64,000 nt of DNA from Halocaridina rubra (GCA_037179515.1 JAXCGZ010005669.1:110001-174000), one strand, 5' to 3'; shown: positions 1-12,582, counted from the first letter of the stretch. Translations and numbers: made by a program. The notes: a model not told the origin generated them from the letters alone.

Positions 1-299
1 GTATTACACTTAATGCTCGCTGATGACATTACCCCAGATTTTGACAGATAAAAAATAAGAATTATTTGGCATACAAGACTCAACAAAAAATATTAATAAA
101 AAATGACTACGAGAGAAAATGGGAAATAAAAACTAGCATCTGTAAATTCCAGCTTATCTCCATCTCTTCAAAGTCTAGCTCAGCGTCAGAATTTAGGTCT
201 AAATTTAGATAAATCAGGTGTGCAACCACACCTTGGCAATAAAATAGTCCAGAGTAGTTCAATATCGTCTAAGTGAAAAAAGATTTGAATCATTCAAGA

Positions 300-700
300 T
301 CTAAACAATATTAACCTTATATAAAACTTTAATAAGACCTATATTGATTTACCCACCATTCCACCGTGTTTACAATCCAAAACATATACAGGTAAATTTC
401 AAGCTACTCAAATCATAATATTTAAAGATACTCAAATCATAGAATTTAAAGATACTCTCTGAAAAACCACTCTATGTAGCTTGGATGGATGAAATGCATA
501 ATGCGCCGATCGTTACTTCAGTGAACCAATGCATATAACAAACATTAAAGAAAATTCGTGGAAAAATGAAGACCAATTTTCCCGAAGTGATGGAAGGAAT
601 GAACTGCTTGAACAGGAATGATATATATGACCATGGCTGATGGAAAAGAAGCTTCCCACTTTTCTTGGGCGATCCACTAGAACCCATACAGAGGTCCATG
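300..700 (+). mobile_element. Degraded LINE reverse transcriptase C-terminal fragment
   Basis: Around 325-365 the + strand reads LYKTLIRPILIYPP, the 'YKTLIRPhhhY' block that follows the RT core in jockey-type LINEs. Reading continues with stops and frame changes to about 700. Just upstream (about 190-240) LGLNLDKSG fits the block that normally precedes it. Only this 3' part of an element is visible and it is clearly dead. The clade is uncertain; the boundaries are approximate. Confidence 0.5.
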
Positions 701-829
701 TCAATTTAAGGACTAAAACCTTCAAAATAATATTCCATTTGGATAGATAAGTGGATGCTTGTAAGGTTGAGTGAGTGAAAGAATTTAAAATGGAAAAAGA
801 TTTTACCTATTTCCTATATTTAAACTTGG

Positions 830-1400
830 TTGTACTTTTACAAAGGCTATAGAAATAATGCTGAATTTACGGAAAGGCTAAGAAAATATGATAAATGTGC
901 TAGTGGTCTCTGCCCAATAATGAAAGATACGAAAGTTCCCAAAGACGTCAAAAGAGCCATATATGAAGGAGTGTTTACACTGTTAAAGATATTTGGATCA
1001 GAGAGCTGGACCGTGACAAACGACGATAAGAGTAGGATCCAAGAATCAAAGATGAAAACCCTAAGAACTATTGTTAAGAAAGTAAGAAGAGACAAAATTA
1101 GAAATGAAAATATAAGAAGCATGGTCGGAGTGTCTCCTATGTAGAACAAATTTGAAAAATGACAGTTGAGATGGTTGGTTGGGACATCTGGAGAGAATGG
1201 TTGAGAATCGAATTTCCAAGAGAAGGTGGAACTGAACGCCAGATGGCAGGAAAACTAAAGCTAGACCTCGAAAACGATGGCGAGAATGCTGTGGAAGAGG
1301 CCCTAAAGAAGAACAACTCTCCAACAATAGAAGAATTAAGAAAAAAATACTCGAAGCTAGAAGAGAATGGAAAAGACGATTGATCCCACGTCTTCTCTTC
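830..1400 (+). mobile_element. Degraded LINE C-terminal fragment (second family)
   Basis: The stretch 940-1140 reads KRAIYEGVFTLLKIFGSESW followed by a basic MKTLR / RRDKIRNENIR segment. This is the characteristic end of the RT region in a common invertebrate LINE group (consensus roughly 'YGSExWTL...LRxI.G.xxRDRxxNExI'). After a stop at 1144 the zone 1160-1290 continues, in shifting frames, with remnants of the 'RWhGHhxRM...GRRxRGRPRxRW' tail. Several frameshifts show it is a fossil. Confidence 0.6.
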
Positions 1401-1742
1401 TCTTCTACATTAAAGGGGAAAGAATATGACTCTGATGTTATACAAGAATACATATTTGGTGCATGATGTATAAGAATGGATGCTAATGAATCCAACTAAT
1501 TGAGATATAATTAAGGTGCGACAATACGAAGGGTAATTATCTATAATTTCTTGTTTGTATATAACTATTCATTTTGATCTTTTTCATATACTGAACTCTA
1601 GTTCATAATACTATCGAAAAGAAAACAAACTAGGTTCCAAGGGAAATTTTCCTATCAATTCTGCATCCTCTCTACAACAAAACTTCTCTTCTTATTTAAA
1701 ATAAAATAAATAAATAAATAAAATAAAAATAAAAATAAATAA

Positions 1743-1747
<5 letters not shown>

Positions 1748-1818
<71 letters not shown>
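1748..1818. repeat. (AT)n microsatellite
   Basis: About 71 bp of uninterrupted AT dinucleotide, preceded at 1705-1747 by A-rich (AAAT)n. Confidence 0.99.
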
Positions 1819-1820
<2 letters not shown>

Positions 1821-1984
1821 TGGTAGTGCAATATATTATAAGCATTCTTGGTATCTTATTATTATGTATATCACATTATTATAGCAAAAGAAGTTGTAGA
1901 GCTACTTAATATAATTACTGTAATTAAAGTAATCAATATAATTAACTAATTAAAAGCAGCCAGAGCTAGACAGGGAATCATATG

Positions 1985-4425
1985 TCTCTTATAGGAAACT
2001 ATAAAGGAAAATAAGAATATTGTTCCAAACTTTAGAGCAGGAGATTTTGAGGGCTTAAAAACTAAATTATCTACTGAGGTATGGGAAGGGATTTCTGGGG
2101 TACAGATGTGGGTAGTTAATCCAGCAGGTCAGGTCGCAAGTAGCGGATTACCCCGAAATTTGAGTACCACATGCCAAGGATTATCACAAGATAAGATCAA
2201 TACATTAAATTCTCTCACAGGAAAGAACAACAGCCCGTCAGTTAATATAAATTTGGATGAGGAATATAACAATTTTGTCATGACTCTTAAGAATAGTCAG
2301 AGAGACTATATTCCCATGAAACATTGCAGATCAAGAAAAAATGACCCTAAATGGATGAACAATAGAATAAAGAATCTTATAGGTATTAAAAGAGGAATAT
2401 ACAGGAAACTAAAAAGAGGTGAAGAGCATGTGAGGCAACAATATATACAGTTAAACAGGGAAGTTAAAAAGATAGTTAGAGAGTCGAAAAGAAAATACGA
2501 AGTTAGAATAGCAGGAGAAGCTAAAGAAAATCCTAAAGGGTTTTATCAACATTATCAAACAAAATTTAAGGAAAAAGTCGGACCAATTGAAGTAGCCAAT
2601 GGCCATATCACAGATGACGATAAAGTGATGTGTACATGTTTAAATTATTATTTCTTATCTGTATTTACAAATGAAAACTTGGAAAATATTCCGGAAGTAG
2701 AATCCATTTACAGAGACAGTCCCGATAATATACTTAGTTCAATAAATATTACGAGAGAGGAGGTAATAAGAGAAATAGATAAATTAAAGGCTCATAAATC
2801 TCCGGGACCTGATGGAATATATGCTAGAATATTAAAGGAATGCAAGGAAGAGCTTAGTTGTCCTCTAACTGCATTATTTAATAATTCAATAATATTAGGA
2901 TCGGTACCCATGGAGTGGAAATTGGCAGATGTGGTACCAATATTTAAAAAAGGAGAACATGTTAAAAAGAATAATTATAGGCCGGTAAGTTTAACGTCAA
3001 CAGTGGGTAAGATTCTAGAATCCATAATTGCAAATAAAATAAGGGCACATCTAGAATTACACAGACTGATAAAACTTTCACAACACGGGTTTCTTAAGGG
3101 TATTTCGTGCCTTACAAACTTACTGTCTTTTTATTCAGAAGTTTACGAGGCAGTAGATTGTGGCAAAGAATATGATACAATATATCTAGATTTTAGCAAA
3201 GCTTTTGATAGAGTTCCTCACAAAAGATTAGTTAAAAAGCTGGAAGCTCATGGTATAGGAGGAGCTGTGCTCAGATGGATCAAACAATGGTTAAAAGACA
3301 GAAAACAGAGGGTTTGCATAAATGGAGAGAAATCAGAGTGGGGCTCGGTTACTAGCGGGGTACCACAAGGCTCGGTACTGGGTCCCCTATTATTCATCAT
3401 ATATCTAAATGATCTGGATTCGGATATCAGTAGTAACCTAAGTAAATTCGCAGACGACACTAAAATAGGTAGAACTATAAATGGAAAAGAAGACATTCAT
3501 GCTTTACAGGAAGATCTAAATAGATTATCTGAATGGTCGGACAAATGGCAAATGGAATTTAATGTTGAAAAATGTAAAGTAGTTAAAATGGGTACTATAA
3601 AAGACAATACTAGTTATAAGCTAAATAACCATGAAATCATGAGTTCTCAGTGTGAAAGGGATTTGGGAGTTCTTGTTAGTAGTAGTCTTAAGCCAAGAGA
3701 GCAATGCACAGCAGTCAGAAATAAAGCAAACAAAATTTTAGGATTTATCTCAAGAAGCGTTAGCAATAGGACGGAAAAAGTTATTTTGCAGCTCTATCTT
3801 GCATTAGTTAGGCCCCATTTAGATTACGCTGTGCAATTCTGGTCACCCTATTATAGAATGGAAAGTGAATCCTTGGAGAGAGTGCAGCGAAGAATGACCA
3901 AGATGATACACAATATCAGAAATCTACCATATGAGGACAGATTAAAAAAACTTAATCTACATTCTCTAGAGAGGTGAAGAGTTAGGGGGGATATGATTGA
4001 AGTGTATAAATGGTTTAAAGGGATTAACAAGGGAGATATTAATAAAGTATTAAAAATTCATGATCAAACCAGAACTCGTAATAATGGATTTAAGCTTGAT
4101 AAATTTAGGTTCAGAAGGGAAATTGGTAAAATTTGGTTTGGCAATAGAGTAGCTAATGCATGGAACAAGCTTCCTAGTATGATAGTAAATGCCAATACCT
4201 TAGACACCTTCAAATGTAGATTAGATAGACATATGACAGAGGTAGGGTGGGTATGAATAGGTTAGTGCTTATTAGAAAAATCATAAAAAGAAAAATGGAA
4301 TAAATAAGTAGAGTAGAATAGAATAGGTTAGACATGCTGAAAATACAATTCAAAAATGGAGCTGCCTCGTGTGTGCCAATAGGCATGTTGCAGTGTCCTC
4401 TATTCCTATGTTCTTATGTTCTTAG
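1985..4425 (+). mobile_element. 5'-truncated CR1-like LINE
   Basis: It contains the RT frame described in the overlapping entry and a 3' UTR. The UTR ends at 4350-4425 with a segment beginning gagctgcctcgtgtgtgcca and a tail of repeated TTCTTATG units (ttcttatgttcttag). Short 3' tail repeats of this kind are typical of the CR1/L2 group, and I recall this tail from decapod genomes. The endonuclease half is missing; reading is blocked by an in-frame TAG at 1992-1994. Confidence 0.85.
1995..4256 (+). pseudogene. CR1-like LINE reverse transcriptase, one nonsense codon
   Basis: A continuous frame carries an endonuclease-RT linker (NFRAGDFEGL near 2025), then the RT domain: SPGPDGI, LADVVPIFKKG, NYRPVSLTS, YLDFSKAFDRVPH, GVPQGSVLGPLLF and the catalytic box FADD (about 3447-3458). 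It ends with the LERVQRRMTKMI and WNKLP motifs of the C-terminal region. The only interruption is TGA at 3975-3977, in the context LER-stop-RVRGDM. Related elements carry arginine here, so a CGA to TGA change explains it. The frame then runs on to a natural stop at 4254-4256. In a live element the protein performs target-primed reverse transcription. This copy lacks the endonuclease and has one nonsense codon, so it is inactive but relatively young. Confidence 0.88.
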
Positions 4426-4429
4426 ATTT

Positions 4430-5119
4430 AATAACCCTTGACACACCAAAGAAAACCCTTTTATCATGATCTAGCAAAAGGGTCTGCCTCTCTCTTTTAA
4501 TCTCTTACATTATTTAATTTTCATACTTTATCCCAACTTCTACCCTTCCTTTCCGCCCCTACCCCTCTCTTGTAATGACGTTGAATAAAGATAAGAGAGT
4601 GCACTCGTTGCTATCACGTCTTCAACCCCCCCCCCCCATCATAACCCATCTTAATGATGATGATGGGGGAGAGCAACAATCACCGACACTTCTCTTAACT
4701 AGATTGTTCAAAAACACTTAACGATAATCTGGGTCTGAGAAACATAACTCATCACCAGTCCTGATACTGTAGCTCTTTTGCTACAGAATCAGAGAATTCA
4801 AGAGTTTTCTACACTAATAAAAGTATTTTAAAATATTGTATTGTGTTGGGGTCGTGCCTAAGTAGTAGTAAGTAGGCTTTTAAAACTTTTGTGAATATTA
4901 TAAAAAAGAAATCTGAAAAGCGTATTACTTATTAATGATCCCACCACAATGTGACATTTAAAGGGAAAATTCTTATATTAATTTTGGAAATTCTCTTCTC
5001 TTCACTTATTGCTTTGTTATGTAGAGGAAACTTCGAATGCAACACTTTTTTTTTCTTTTATTTCTATTGTAGCTTTCAGTTTACATATGATGAGCAAAAC
5101 ACAGAATTATTCATTGACT
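4430..5119. other. No recognisable feature
   Basis: AT-rich sequence with a C11 run at 4627-4637 and no convincing coding frame or repeat family. Confidence 0.6.
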
Positions 5120-5121
5120 TA

Positions 5122-5323
5122 AAGGGGGGTTTACATGGTCAAACGGTTCGTCGAACGCGGTTCGACAGACAAGTGTGTGAAGTGATGTTTGAACGTGTGA
5201 ACTGGGTATTTGGTGTCGAACTGGTTCGACAAACGTGTTCGACAACCAAATACCCCGTTCACACGTTCGAACAGCACTTCAAACACTTGTCTGTCGAACC
5301 GCTTGACCGCGTAAACCCCCCTT
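5122..5323. mobile_element. Fold-back (MITE-like) element with TA target duplication
   Basis: The two halves are near-perfect inverted complements. The left end starts aaggggggtttac and the right end finishes gtaaaccccccctt-like (complement of the left end), each flanked by the dinucleotide TA (5120-5121 and 5324-5325). Inner segments also pair, for example gacagacaagtgtg with cacttgtctgtc and gggtatttggt with accaaatacccc. Arms of about 100 bp meet with almost no loop. There is no coding capacity, so it would depend on a transposase in trans. A TA duplication suggests the Tc1/mariner superfamily, but that rests on the TA alone. Confidence 0.85.
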
Positions 5324-5325
5324 TA

Positions 5326-5722
5326 CATTTCTGACTTACATCCATAGCTAACAATAGTATCGACATTCCACTCAGTATACTTTGTCATAAAGCAATGGGA
5401 AATTATTCAATAAAGCCAAACCTTCTCAACTGACAACTGGAGTAATTTCAATCGAAGTTTAAAGAAAATAGCTTTTGACTTTTACCAACATAAAACAGCA
5501 GAACTTATGAAACAATGACTAGACCCAAGTGACAGAATTTTTCAAAATGCTAGTTGGTAGCTCATATTGCTGGAGGAGACCACGTTCTTCTGGTAGCAAT
5601 AATAATGGTACATTGCAACCTTGGATATATATATATTTCCCCCTTTAATTGGGGGGTAGCCGACATCAAGAAAGGAAAACAAATAGGGGGATTACTTTGC
5701 TCTATGGGCAATGGCGAGGGAG
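5326..5722. other. No recognisable feature
   Basis: Unique-looking AT-rich spacer between the fold-back element and the next LINE. No convincing frame. Confidence 0.5.
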
Positions 5723-6489
5723 CTAGCGGCCGTTCAGATGGCACTGCTGGAGTGCCACAGCCCATCCTCCCGGCTCTTCCACAACCTGTGTCGCTTCACA
5801 ACTGCCAGCTCCTCCTACTGCCCCTACCACAGGGCTATCTCTGTAAGATGCAGCCCCGTGGTAACAGCAGATGCCCATCAGAGCCGTGTCACAATCGCTC
5901 GCCACTCATTCCTATTCCTAGCACGCTCGCTTCCTTCCCTCACATCCATCCTCCTATCATTCAGGGCTCTCCTTACTCCATCCATCCATCCAAACCTAGG
6001 CCTCCCTCTAGCATTTCTCCCATCAACTCTCGCATTCATCACCTTTTTCAGCAGCCTTTCATCATCCATCCTTTCCACATGGCCAAACCATCTCAGAACA
6101 TTCATATCTACTCTGGCTGCAATTTCTCTCCTCACACCCGTTCTTTCTCTCACCACTTCATTCCTAACCCTATCCAATCGAGATACACCAATCATACTCC
6201 TCAGGCATTTCATCTCAAACACATTTAGTTTCCGTCTCTCACTTACTTTCATACCCCATAACTCTGATCCATACATCACAGTTGGCACAACCACTTTCTC
6301 ATACAAAACTTTCTTAACATTCATTTCCAACCCTCTATTCTTCATCACTCCTTTCAATGCACCCAACACTTTACATCCTTCATTCACTCTGTGACACACA
6401 TCTGCTTCCACTCCACCATTTGCAGCTATAACCAGCCTAAATACTTAAACTGATTAACCTCCTCAAGTGTCTCTCCATTCAACATAACA

Positions 6490-6495
<6 letters not shown>
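5723..6495 (-). mobile_element. 3' part of a LINE, RT C-terminal region and 3' UTR
   Basis: On the minus strand 6411-5878 encodes 177 residues with the blocks PTVMYGSELWGMKV, EMKCLRSMIGV, RDRVRNE-like and NVLRWFGHVERMDDER, then GRPRFGWMDGVRRAL and DVREGSERARNRNEWR. This 'RWFGHxxRM...GRPRxxWMDGV' tail is very common in decapod LINE copies. Upstream (6495-6411) LNGETLEEVNQFKYLG belongs to the same protein, with one frameshift. From 5878 to 5723 is the 3' UTR. The 5' part is missing and the break coincides with the (AT)n tract. Open frames on the opposite strand here are shadows. Confidence 0.85.

Positions 6496-6579
<84 letters not shown>
6492..6579. repeat. (AT)n microsatellite
   Basis: Uninterrupted AT dinucleotide of about 88 bp, directly at the upstream edge of the minus-strand LINE. 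Confidence 0.99.
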
Positions 6580-6581
<2 letters not shown>

Positions 6582-6689
6582 CTTTATCTCCCTATTTACC
6601 AAAAGTGTCTAACAAAGAATAGATGAAGTGTGAGTAGATATTTTGCGTTAGATGAACTCTATATGTACTAGGTTTAACAAAGTGTGCTC

Positions 6690-7620
6690 AGCCACTGGTA
6701 TTTGTTTGGAGTGTAGGTAATGAAAGCATGGTTAAAAAGTCCTTTATGAATGTCAGACTAGATGTAGCAATTAAAGTAGATTTTGTCATTGAAATAACAT
6801 ATTTATGTCTCAAACAACACGGTTTAGAGTGGGGAAATATGAGAGGTTTCACAAACAATACAACAGCAGAGATGTAAAGACAAAGGTCTGGTTTTGGAGT
6901 TCGTTTCAGAGATGTAACTCCTCATGTGACATTTATGCACTGCATGATCCACTTGCTTACTTTATCAAATAGCATCCTTTGTGGTGAAGTATCCAGCATG
7001 TTATTGCTGGTGGTCAAGCTGGATGATCATTTGAAAGAGGGATCCTTTTAACAGCCGGTTATTTAAAATCCTGTGTGAAAATTTTGGTGATGACGACATT
7101 GAACTTCTGTTCCATACTGGTGTGCGCTGACTTTTCCAAGAAAATGTCACAAAATGTGTCTATAATCTTCTAAGAGAAATGCAGAATTTTTCATCATTTC
7201 CACAAGTATGAAGGTTTTGTCACATCATTTAAGGATCATTCCTCCCATCTCAGCTTATCTTGCAGAATGTTTGCTCTAGAGAGAAAATGTTCATGTTTAT
7301 GCCTTGTTTATGCTCAGTAGTGTGACAGACTTTCTAGAACAGTATCCATAATATAAGTCTGACATATTCAAAGAATTAATAACTAAGAGTCTTATAAAGC
7401 TGGAAGAGGAATTTAATGATTTTTTTTCCAAGCTCATTGACGATAAACTTGTGTATCTTCTTGGTTTGGTTAACGAAAATCTTGGTCAGGTGTCGCCGGA
7501 GGGGGAATGTATGCAAGTGGTATTGGTAGATCTCCATCATGATGATATATATTATGTATTTTCCGAGAAATTTGTGTGATATTTGGCATTGGTGCAAATT
7601 TCATTCAGACAATTTATTGA
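6690..7620 (+). pseudogene. Fossil hAT-superfamily transposase (ZBED/GTF2IRD2-like)
   Basis: At 6884-6970 the + strand reads SGFGVRFRDVTPHVTF followed by MHCMIHLLTL, matching the 'SGF..R....AP.V...HCxxH' block of ZBED/SCAND3-type hAT transposases. At 7041-7150 it reads NSRLFKILCENFGDDD then ELLFHTGVR-stop-LF. Family members have the block 'LLhHTEVRWLSRG', so the conserved W of RWLS has become TGA. Further pieces (KLEEEFNDFFSKL, about 7400) continue to roughly 7600. Multiple stops and frame changes show it is dead. Terminal repeats and target duplication were not found. Confidence 0.7.
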
Positions 7621-8850
7621 ATCTTCTATGTGAGTACTATTGTTTTCATCAACATGGCTTTGTGAGTCAACATTTTCATTTTTTTTTTCAAAATAAAATC
7701 AAATCTCAAATCAAAACTGAAAACACCTGAACATGATATTTGTTGTGCAATAGCTTAAGTTTCCCTCGTACTAATGAACATATTACAAAAGAGTTTGAGC
7801 CATAACATCGGTATTAACTGTTCTACTTAATTATTGGTTTCATGCATCCTCCAATGGGATAGTTCTCTAACATCAGGAGAACTTCCTATTTTTAAAATTT
7901 ATGGCAATGTTGAGTTTAAGAAACCCTGTCTTGCATACTTTGCTTGTATAAATGACCGTAACATATTTACTTCAAGTATTTTTTTTTCATTCAGCATACA
8001 TTAATTTGGATGATTTTTTGCATAGACTGTGAGGTACCTTTTAGTTTGTACACATGACCAATCAATCTTGCAATAGGACATTTCTGAATTGCAATCTGTG
8101 ATGTTTATTTATAGTCTCTGTCTCTTGCCTTGTTTTTCCATATATTGATTGAATTATTTCGGTAGTAGACTGGATAGGTAAGGCTCTGACTGTGAGGAAA
8201 AACTGTGTGATTTGAGGCTTTGTGCAAAACTTGTTGTCTTTCAAAAAAAAAGAAAAAAAGAAAAAAAAGGCACTATTAGTTCAAGCCATACCTGTACAGT
8301 GGTGAATTGTTTTACTGGCTATACAGGCATGAAAAGCTCCGATGCTGTCCTCTATCTTCCTAATATATGTCATACTTTAGGGAAATGTTTTATCCTCATC
8401 ATATCTGAAGATGGAGATAGAAGGTTAGTGTAGTTGAACTACGTAAAAAATAAAAAAAATATGCTTTAGTGTTTTCAGAGTGCTTTTTATTAGTGTTTTT
8501 CTGCATACATCCCATCAAGAGTGCTGCAAACATGAGACAATGGAAGTGTTTTCCGTCTTGGTAAATATTTTTTTTTTCTTGTTAAGATACAAGTTATTCC
8601 TTTACCAATTGAATTAAAACCCTTTTCATTGAATCTGTAACTATACTATGATAAAACAAAGACTCTGTGGTTAGTAATATTGCACTAATGAGTGATTTAT
8701 GAGCAGTACATGCAAGTTTAAAAAGTGATTACAAAAAAGTTGAGTGTTTTAGAAATACAGAATTATGAGTAAGGGTTGTTCCCAAACATGACAAAATACA
8801 AATTTCTCCTGTGCAGACAAAGGCTTTAAGTAATGGCCATCAAGTGGAGT
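7620..8850. other. No recognisable feature
   Basis: AT-rich sequence with short A or T runs (for example 8240-8270). It may hold the unrecognised ends of the flanking hAT and DIRS fossils, but nothing can be supported. Confidence 0.4.
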
Positions 8851-10720
8851 AGCAGAAGCTTTGCATGTTGATCATGAAACTGAATTCTCCTGTGGAAACA
8901 ATTTTCCTTTTATCGTGAGGAAAACTTTGTATCTCGGATATGGTAGTTTTCTAGGAGAACAATAATTTGAGGTCTGTGCATGAGACAGCTTTCAATTTGT
9001 CAGGTATATTTGAGTAACACCTTCTTATTTACCAGGGATATAACTGTATGCTTTATTGGATTTGTTTGGGCTAATAATTTTCTCTTGAATTTTTTGTGAG
9101 CTCTGGGTGATTCATTCATTGCCAAAGAGGCTTGATCTAACTGAAATTAGAAAACCATACAGTAGCTGTCTTATGAAGCTGTGTCCTCTTCTGAAGGTAC
9201 CAATTTGCTTATCATGCAGGCTGAAGCAAGGGCAGCAAGGACCACGGCTTTGGCTTGAATATTGTGAGTTGATGCCTTGAAAATGAAGCATCACATATCT
9301 GATATAGAAAGCACATTGTATAGATCCCACGTTGGTCTGGTAAGGAAAAGAATCCTAGTTTTGTCTGAGAAAGGACCTTCATGAATTGGATAAGTAAGGT
9401 TTGGATATGCCATTGTCTAAATCATGAAGTAAGGTTCAGTTAAAGCTGCTTTTTGTATTTAGATTGTGATTGATGATAGACTCTTCACTAGAATAGTCAT
9501 TGTGACTCAATTCTTTTCTCTAATGAAATACACTGTCATGTTGTCCTGTTGAAGGTTTTTTTGTGACACTCAAGAGATTTGGAACTGCTTTTACAGGAAA
9601 GCAAGTTAGCCAGATATTCTGGGAAATGAGAGGTGGAGTAAAGAGGTACATTTTGAAGCTACTGTTTTGACAGTCTTGGTTTTCCAATGGATCATATTAT
9701 TTAGTTCTTCTCTAGCTTTTGGCAATCTCATTTGTATTTGGGTCACCTCGGACTATCAGGGCTGCTCACCCTTGGAAGGATCAAAGGGTCTCCAAAGCCT
9801 TCAAAAGTTGGTTCATTGGGAGAGAGATATTTACCTTCAGGCATTCTAGTTGCTTGAGAAAGTGTCCAATAGTTCTGTGTTAAGGACTCTAATTGGAGAC
9901 ACACATGGCTAATGGCTTATTCTCTTCTGATGAAAATAGAATTATGTGAAGTTTCAGAGCAAGATTCTATATTTCCTGAATGGATATTAGTTCCAAGCAC
10001 CATTTGAAGTAGAGACATTTCAGTCTGATAAGTTGTCTGCAATAAGGACCATGATGTTCAGATGTGACATTCTTCTTCGTTAGAACAATATCTAGTTCTA
10101 ATATCCACTGATCATGGCTCATGATCTCCCGGTGTCCCATTTTGTAGGCAGTCGATCACTATCAGGTTAGTATAGTACAGTTGGATGTGGCAATTCCTTG
10201 ATCAATTTACTTTCTTCAAGATGATTGGAAATACTGATAACTCCGCGAACTTTATGTGACAATGGTCCTGATGTGATGGCTTAATATAGTCTATTTCCTA
10301 TCTGTTTGTTGTGTAGAATCCTCAGAAACTTTTTGGTGTATCTGTTGAGATTTCCACGGACTGGATTGGTGAACTAAGTAACATTAGTCTTCAAAGAGTG
10401 TTTGCATTTGCAAAACTTTGGAGAATGTCTTAAGTGTTTAACTTTTTCTTTAATCTTTCTTTCAGGGTTATTTCCAATAATGAGTTTCATATGGATGCAA
10501 AGTGAAGTCTTCCCTTTATTGTCTTCAGAATTTTATGAGATTCATTTTTTAATTGTCAATTTGCTTTTGCCACTTCTTTTCAATTTGATTTCGGAAAGTT
10601 TATGGTGCTGTTGTGTAGATCCTATCAATCATCTAGCTATTCAATTTCCTAAAGGTTTTTGAGTGCAATTTCTCAAAAATGTTCATGAATCCCTTTTCAT
10701 CAAATGAAGATGAGGAGATG
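8850..10720 (-). pseudogene. Fossil DIRS/Ngaro-type retrotransposon (RNase H region and tyrosine recombinase)
   Basis: Reading the minus strand from high to low coordinates, 9970-9780 gives LFSSEENKPLAMCVSPIR and, with stops, ISLS...QLLKALETL...FQG...AALI. This follows the 'LFAtxxNxxLPxYVSP...DW..W..hYhFPP..LLxKhL..L..FxG.AhhVAP' consensus after RNase H in DIRS-like elements. Lower, 9345-9180 gives RPTWDLYNVLSIS, then FKAST and QAKAVVLAALASACMISKL. These match the 'RPxPxWDLxxVLxFL...LTLKTxFLLALASAxRxSEL' start of the tyrosine recombinase catalytic domain. The order RNase H then recombinase is correct for the class. Many stops make it a fossil. The catalytic R-H-R-Y set could not be identified and the ends are approximate. 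Confidence 0.6.
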
Positions 10721-10899
10721 CTGTTCAAGTGAGGTAAGCGTACAAAGGGGGAGCGTATTTTTTTTTTTGCTTCAGTTATTGCGTTTGGCCCTCACCACGT
10801 GTAGAATAGTAAAACAAATCACTACTATGACCATATTGCTGGAACTATTACTTCAGTCTCTTTCTCAAAAGAAATCCGATCCCAGATAAGGAGGAGGCA

Positions 10900-11206
10900 C
10901 TCTTGAATTGAAATTCTCGACGATATGCACGAACAAAAAACGGATTGAAGCATTTAAAAAAAATAACTAAATAAATAAATTAATAAAAAAAGGATAGCAA
11001 ATTTAGATATTATATTTTCTTATATCAAGTACTGTTCATGAAAAACTTAGACCATATTATTAGATGAATGATGATATGAAACTCATAAAATAGCAAATTC
11101 TTTAGCTGGTCATATTACCAGTGCTACAGTGACTCCGAATACGAAACTAACACCATTGAGATTCATAAAGCACATACTTTTGTGTACTTTTGATAGATTA
11201 TATATT
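10900..11206. other. No recognisable feature
   Basis: A-rich spacer between the DIRS-like fossil and the trinucleotide arrays. Confidence 0.5.
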
Positions 11207-11240
11207 GAAAATATTATTATTATCATCTTCATTATTATTA

Positions 11241-11337
<97 letters not shown>

Positions 11338-11342
11338 CAGTA
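11207..11342. repeat. (TTA)n followed by (TAG)n trinucleotide array
   Basis: Imperfect TTA triplets to about 11302 switch abruptly to TAG triplets (11303-11342) that run straight into the SINE head. Confidence 0.97.
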
Positions 11343-11534
11343 GTCGCCGTGGCTCAAGCGGTATCGTCCGCGACTCTGAGGCATCAGGTCGAGGGTTCGC
11401 GCCCCGTCACGGTCTGAGGTTAGCAAGGGCATGCACTCAGGGTAACGATTACATCTGCCTAAAGCAAGTCCTTCGCAAGAAGGCAATCGTCCTAGCCCTT
11501 GGTAGAAAAGGGAGTCCGTGACGTAAAACCGGAA

Positions 11535-11536
<2 letters not shown>
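11343..11536 (+). mobile_element. tRNA-derived SINE (SINE A), full unit
   Basis: The head gccgtggctcaagcggtatc has an A-box-like segment (tggctcaagcgg). About 45 bp on, gagggttcgcgcccc is a B-box (GGTTCGNNNCC). GCCGTGG can pair with TCACGGT as a 7-bp acceptor stem with two wobble pairs, so the head still resembles a tRNA of Leu/Ser type. A tRNA-unrelated body follows, ending cctagcccttggtagaaaag and cgtgacgtaaaaccg, then an (ATT)n tail at 11537-11700. Tail-only copies lie at 12583-12636 (+) and 55437-55491 (-). It has no protein; such elements are copied by a partner LINE. Confidence 0.8.
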
Positions 11537-11609
<73 letters not shown>

Positions 11610-11612
11610 TAA

Positions 11613-11700
<88 letters not shown>
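11537..11700. repeat. (ATT)n array, 3' tail of SINE A
   Basis: About 164 bp of ATT triplets with one interruption (actaatgtt, about 11607-11616), starting exactly at the SINE 3' end. Confidence 0.97.
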
Positions 11701-12297
<597 letters not shown>

Positions 12298-12385
12298 TAT
12301 GCATGTTTATGTGCTCATATGTGTGTGCATGTACGTATATTCACAGATGAACCATCATTATCATTCTTAGGATTATTATTATCAG

Positions 12386-12578
<193 letters not shown>

Positions 12579-12582
12579 TTTA

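Noticed and set aside
4627..4637. C11 run as a regulatory G-quadruplex site
   Set aside because: A single homopolymer run cannot form the four-tract structure within one molecule, and there is no gene context.
5554..6394. Two + strand frames of about 225 residues rich in Ser, Pro, Phe and Ile
   Set aside because: They are antisense to the minus-strand LINE reading, which has clear conserved motifs.
11343..11412. Functional tRNA-Leu/Ser gene
   Set aside because: The head pairs partly like a tRNA, but it is joined to the SINE body and ATT tail and lacks a clear anticodon stem. Kept as a SINE.
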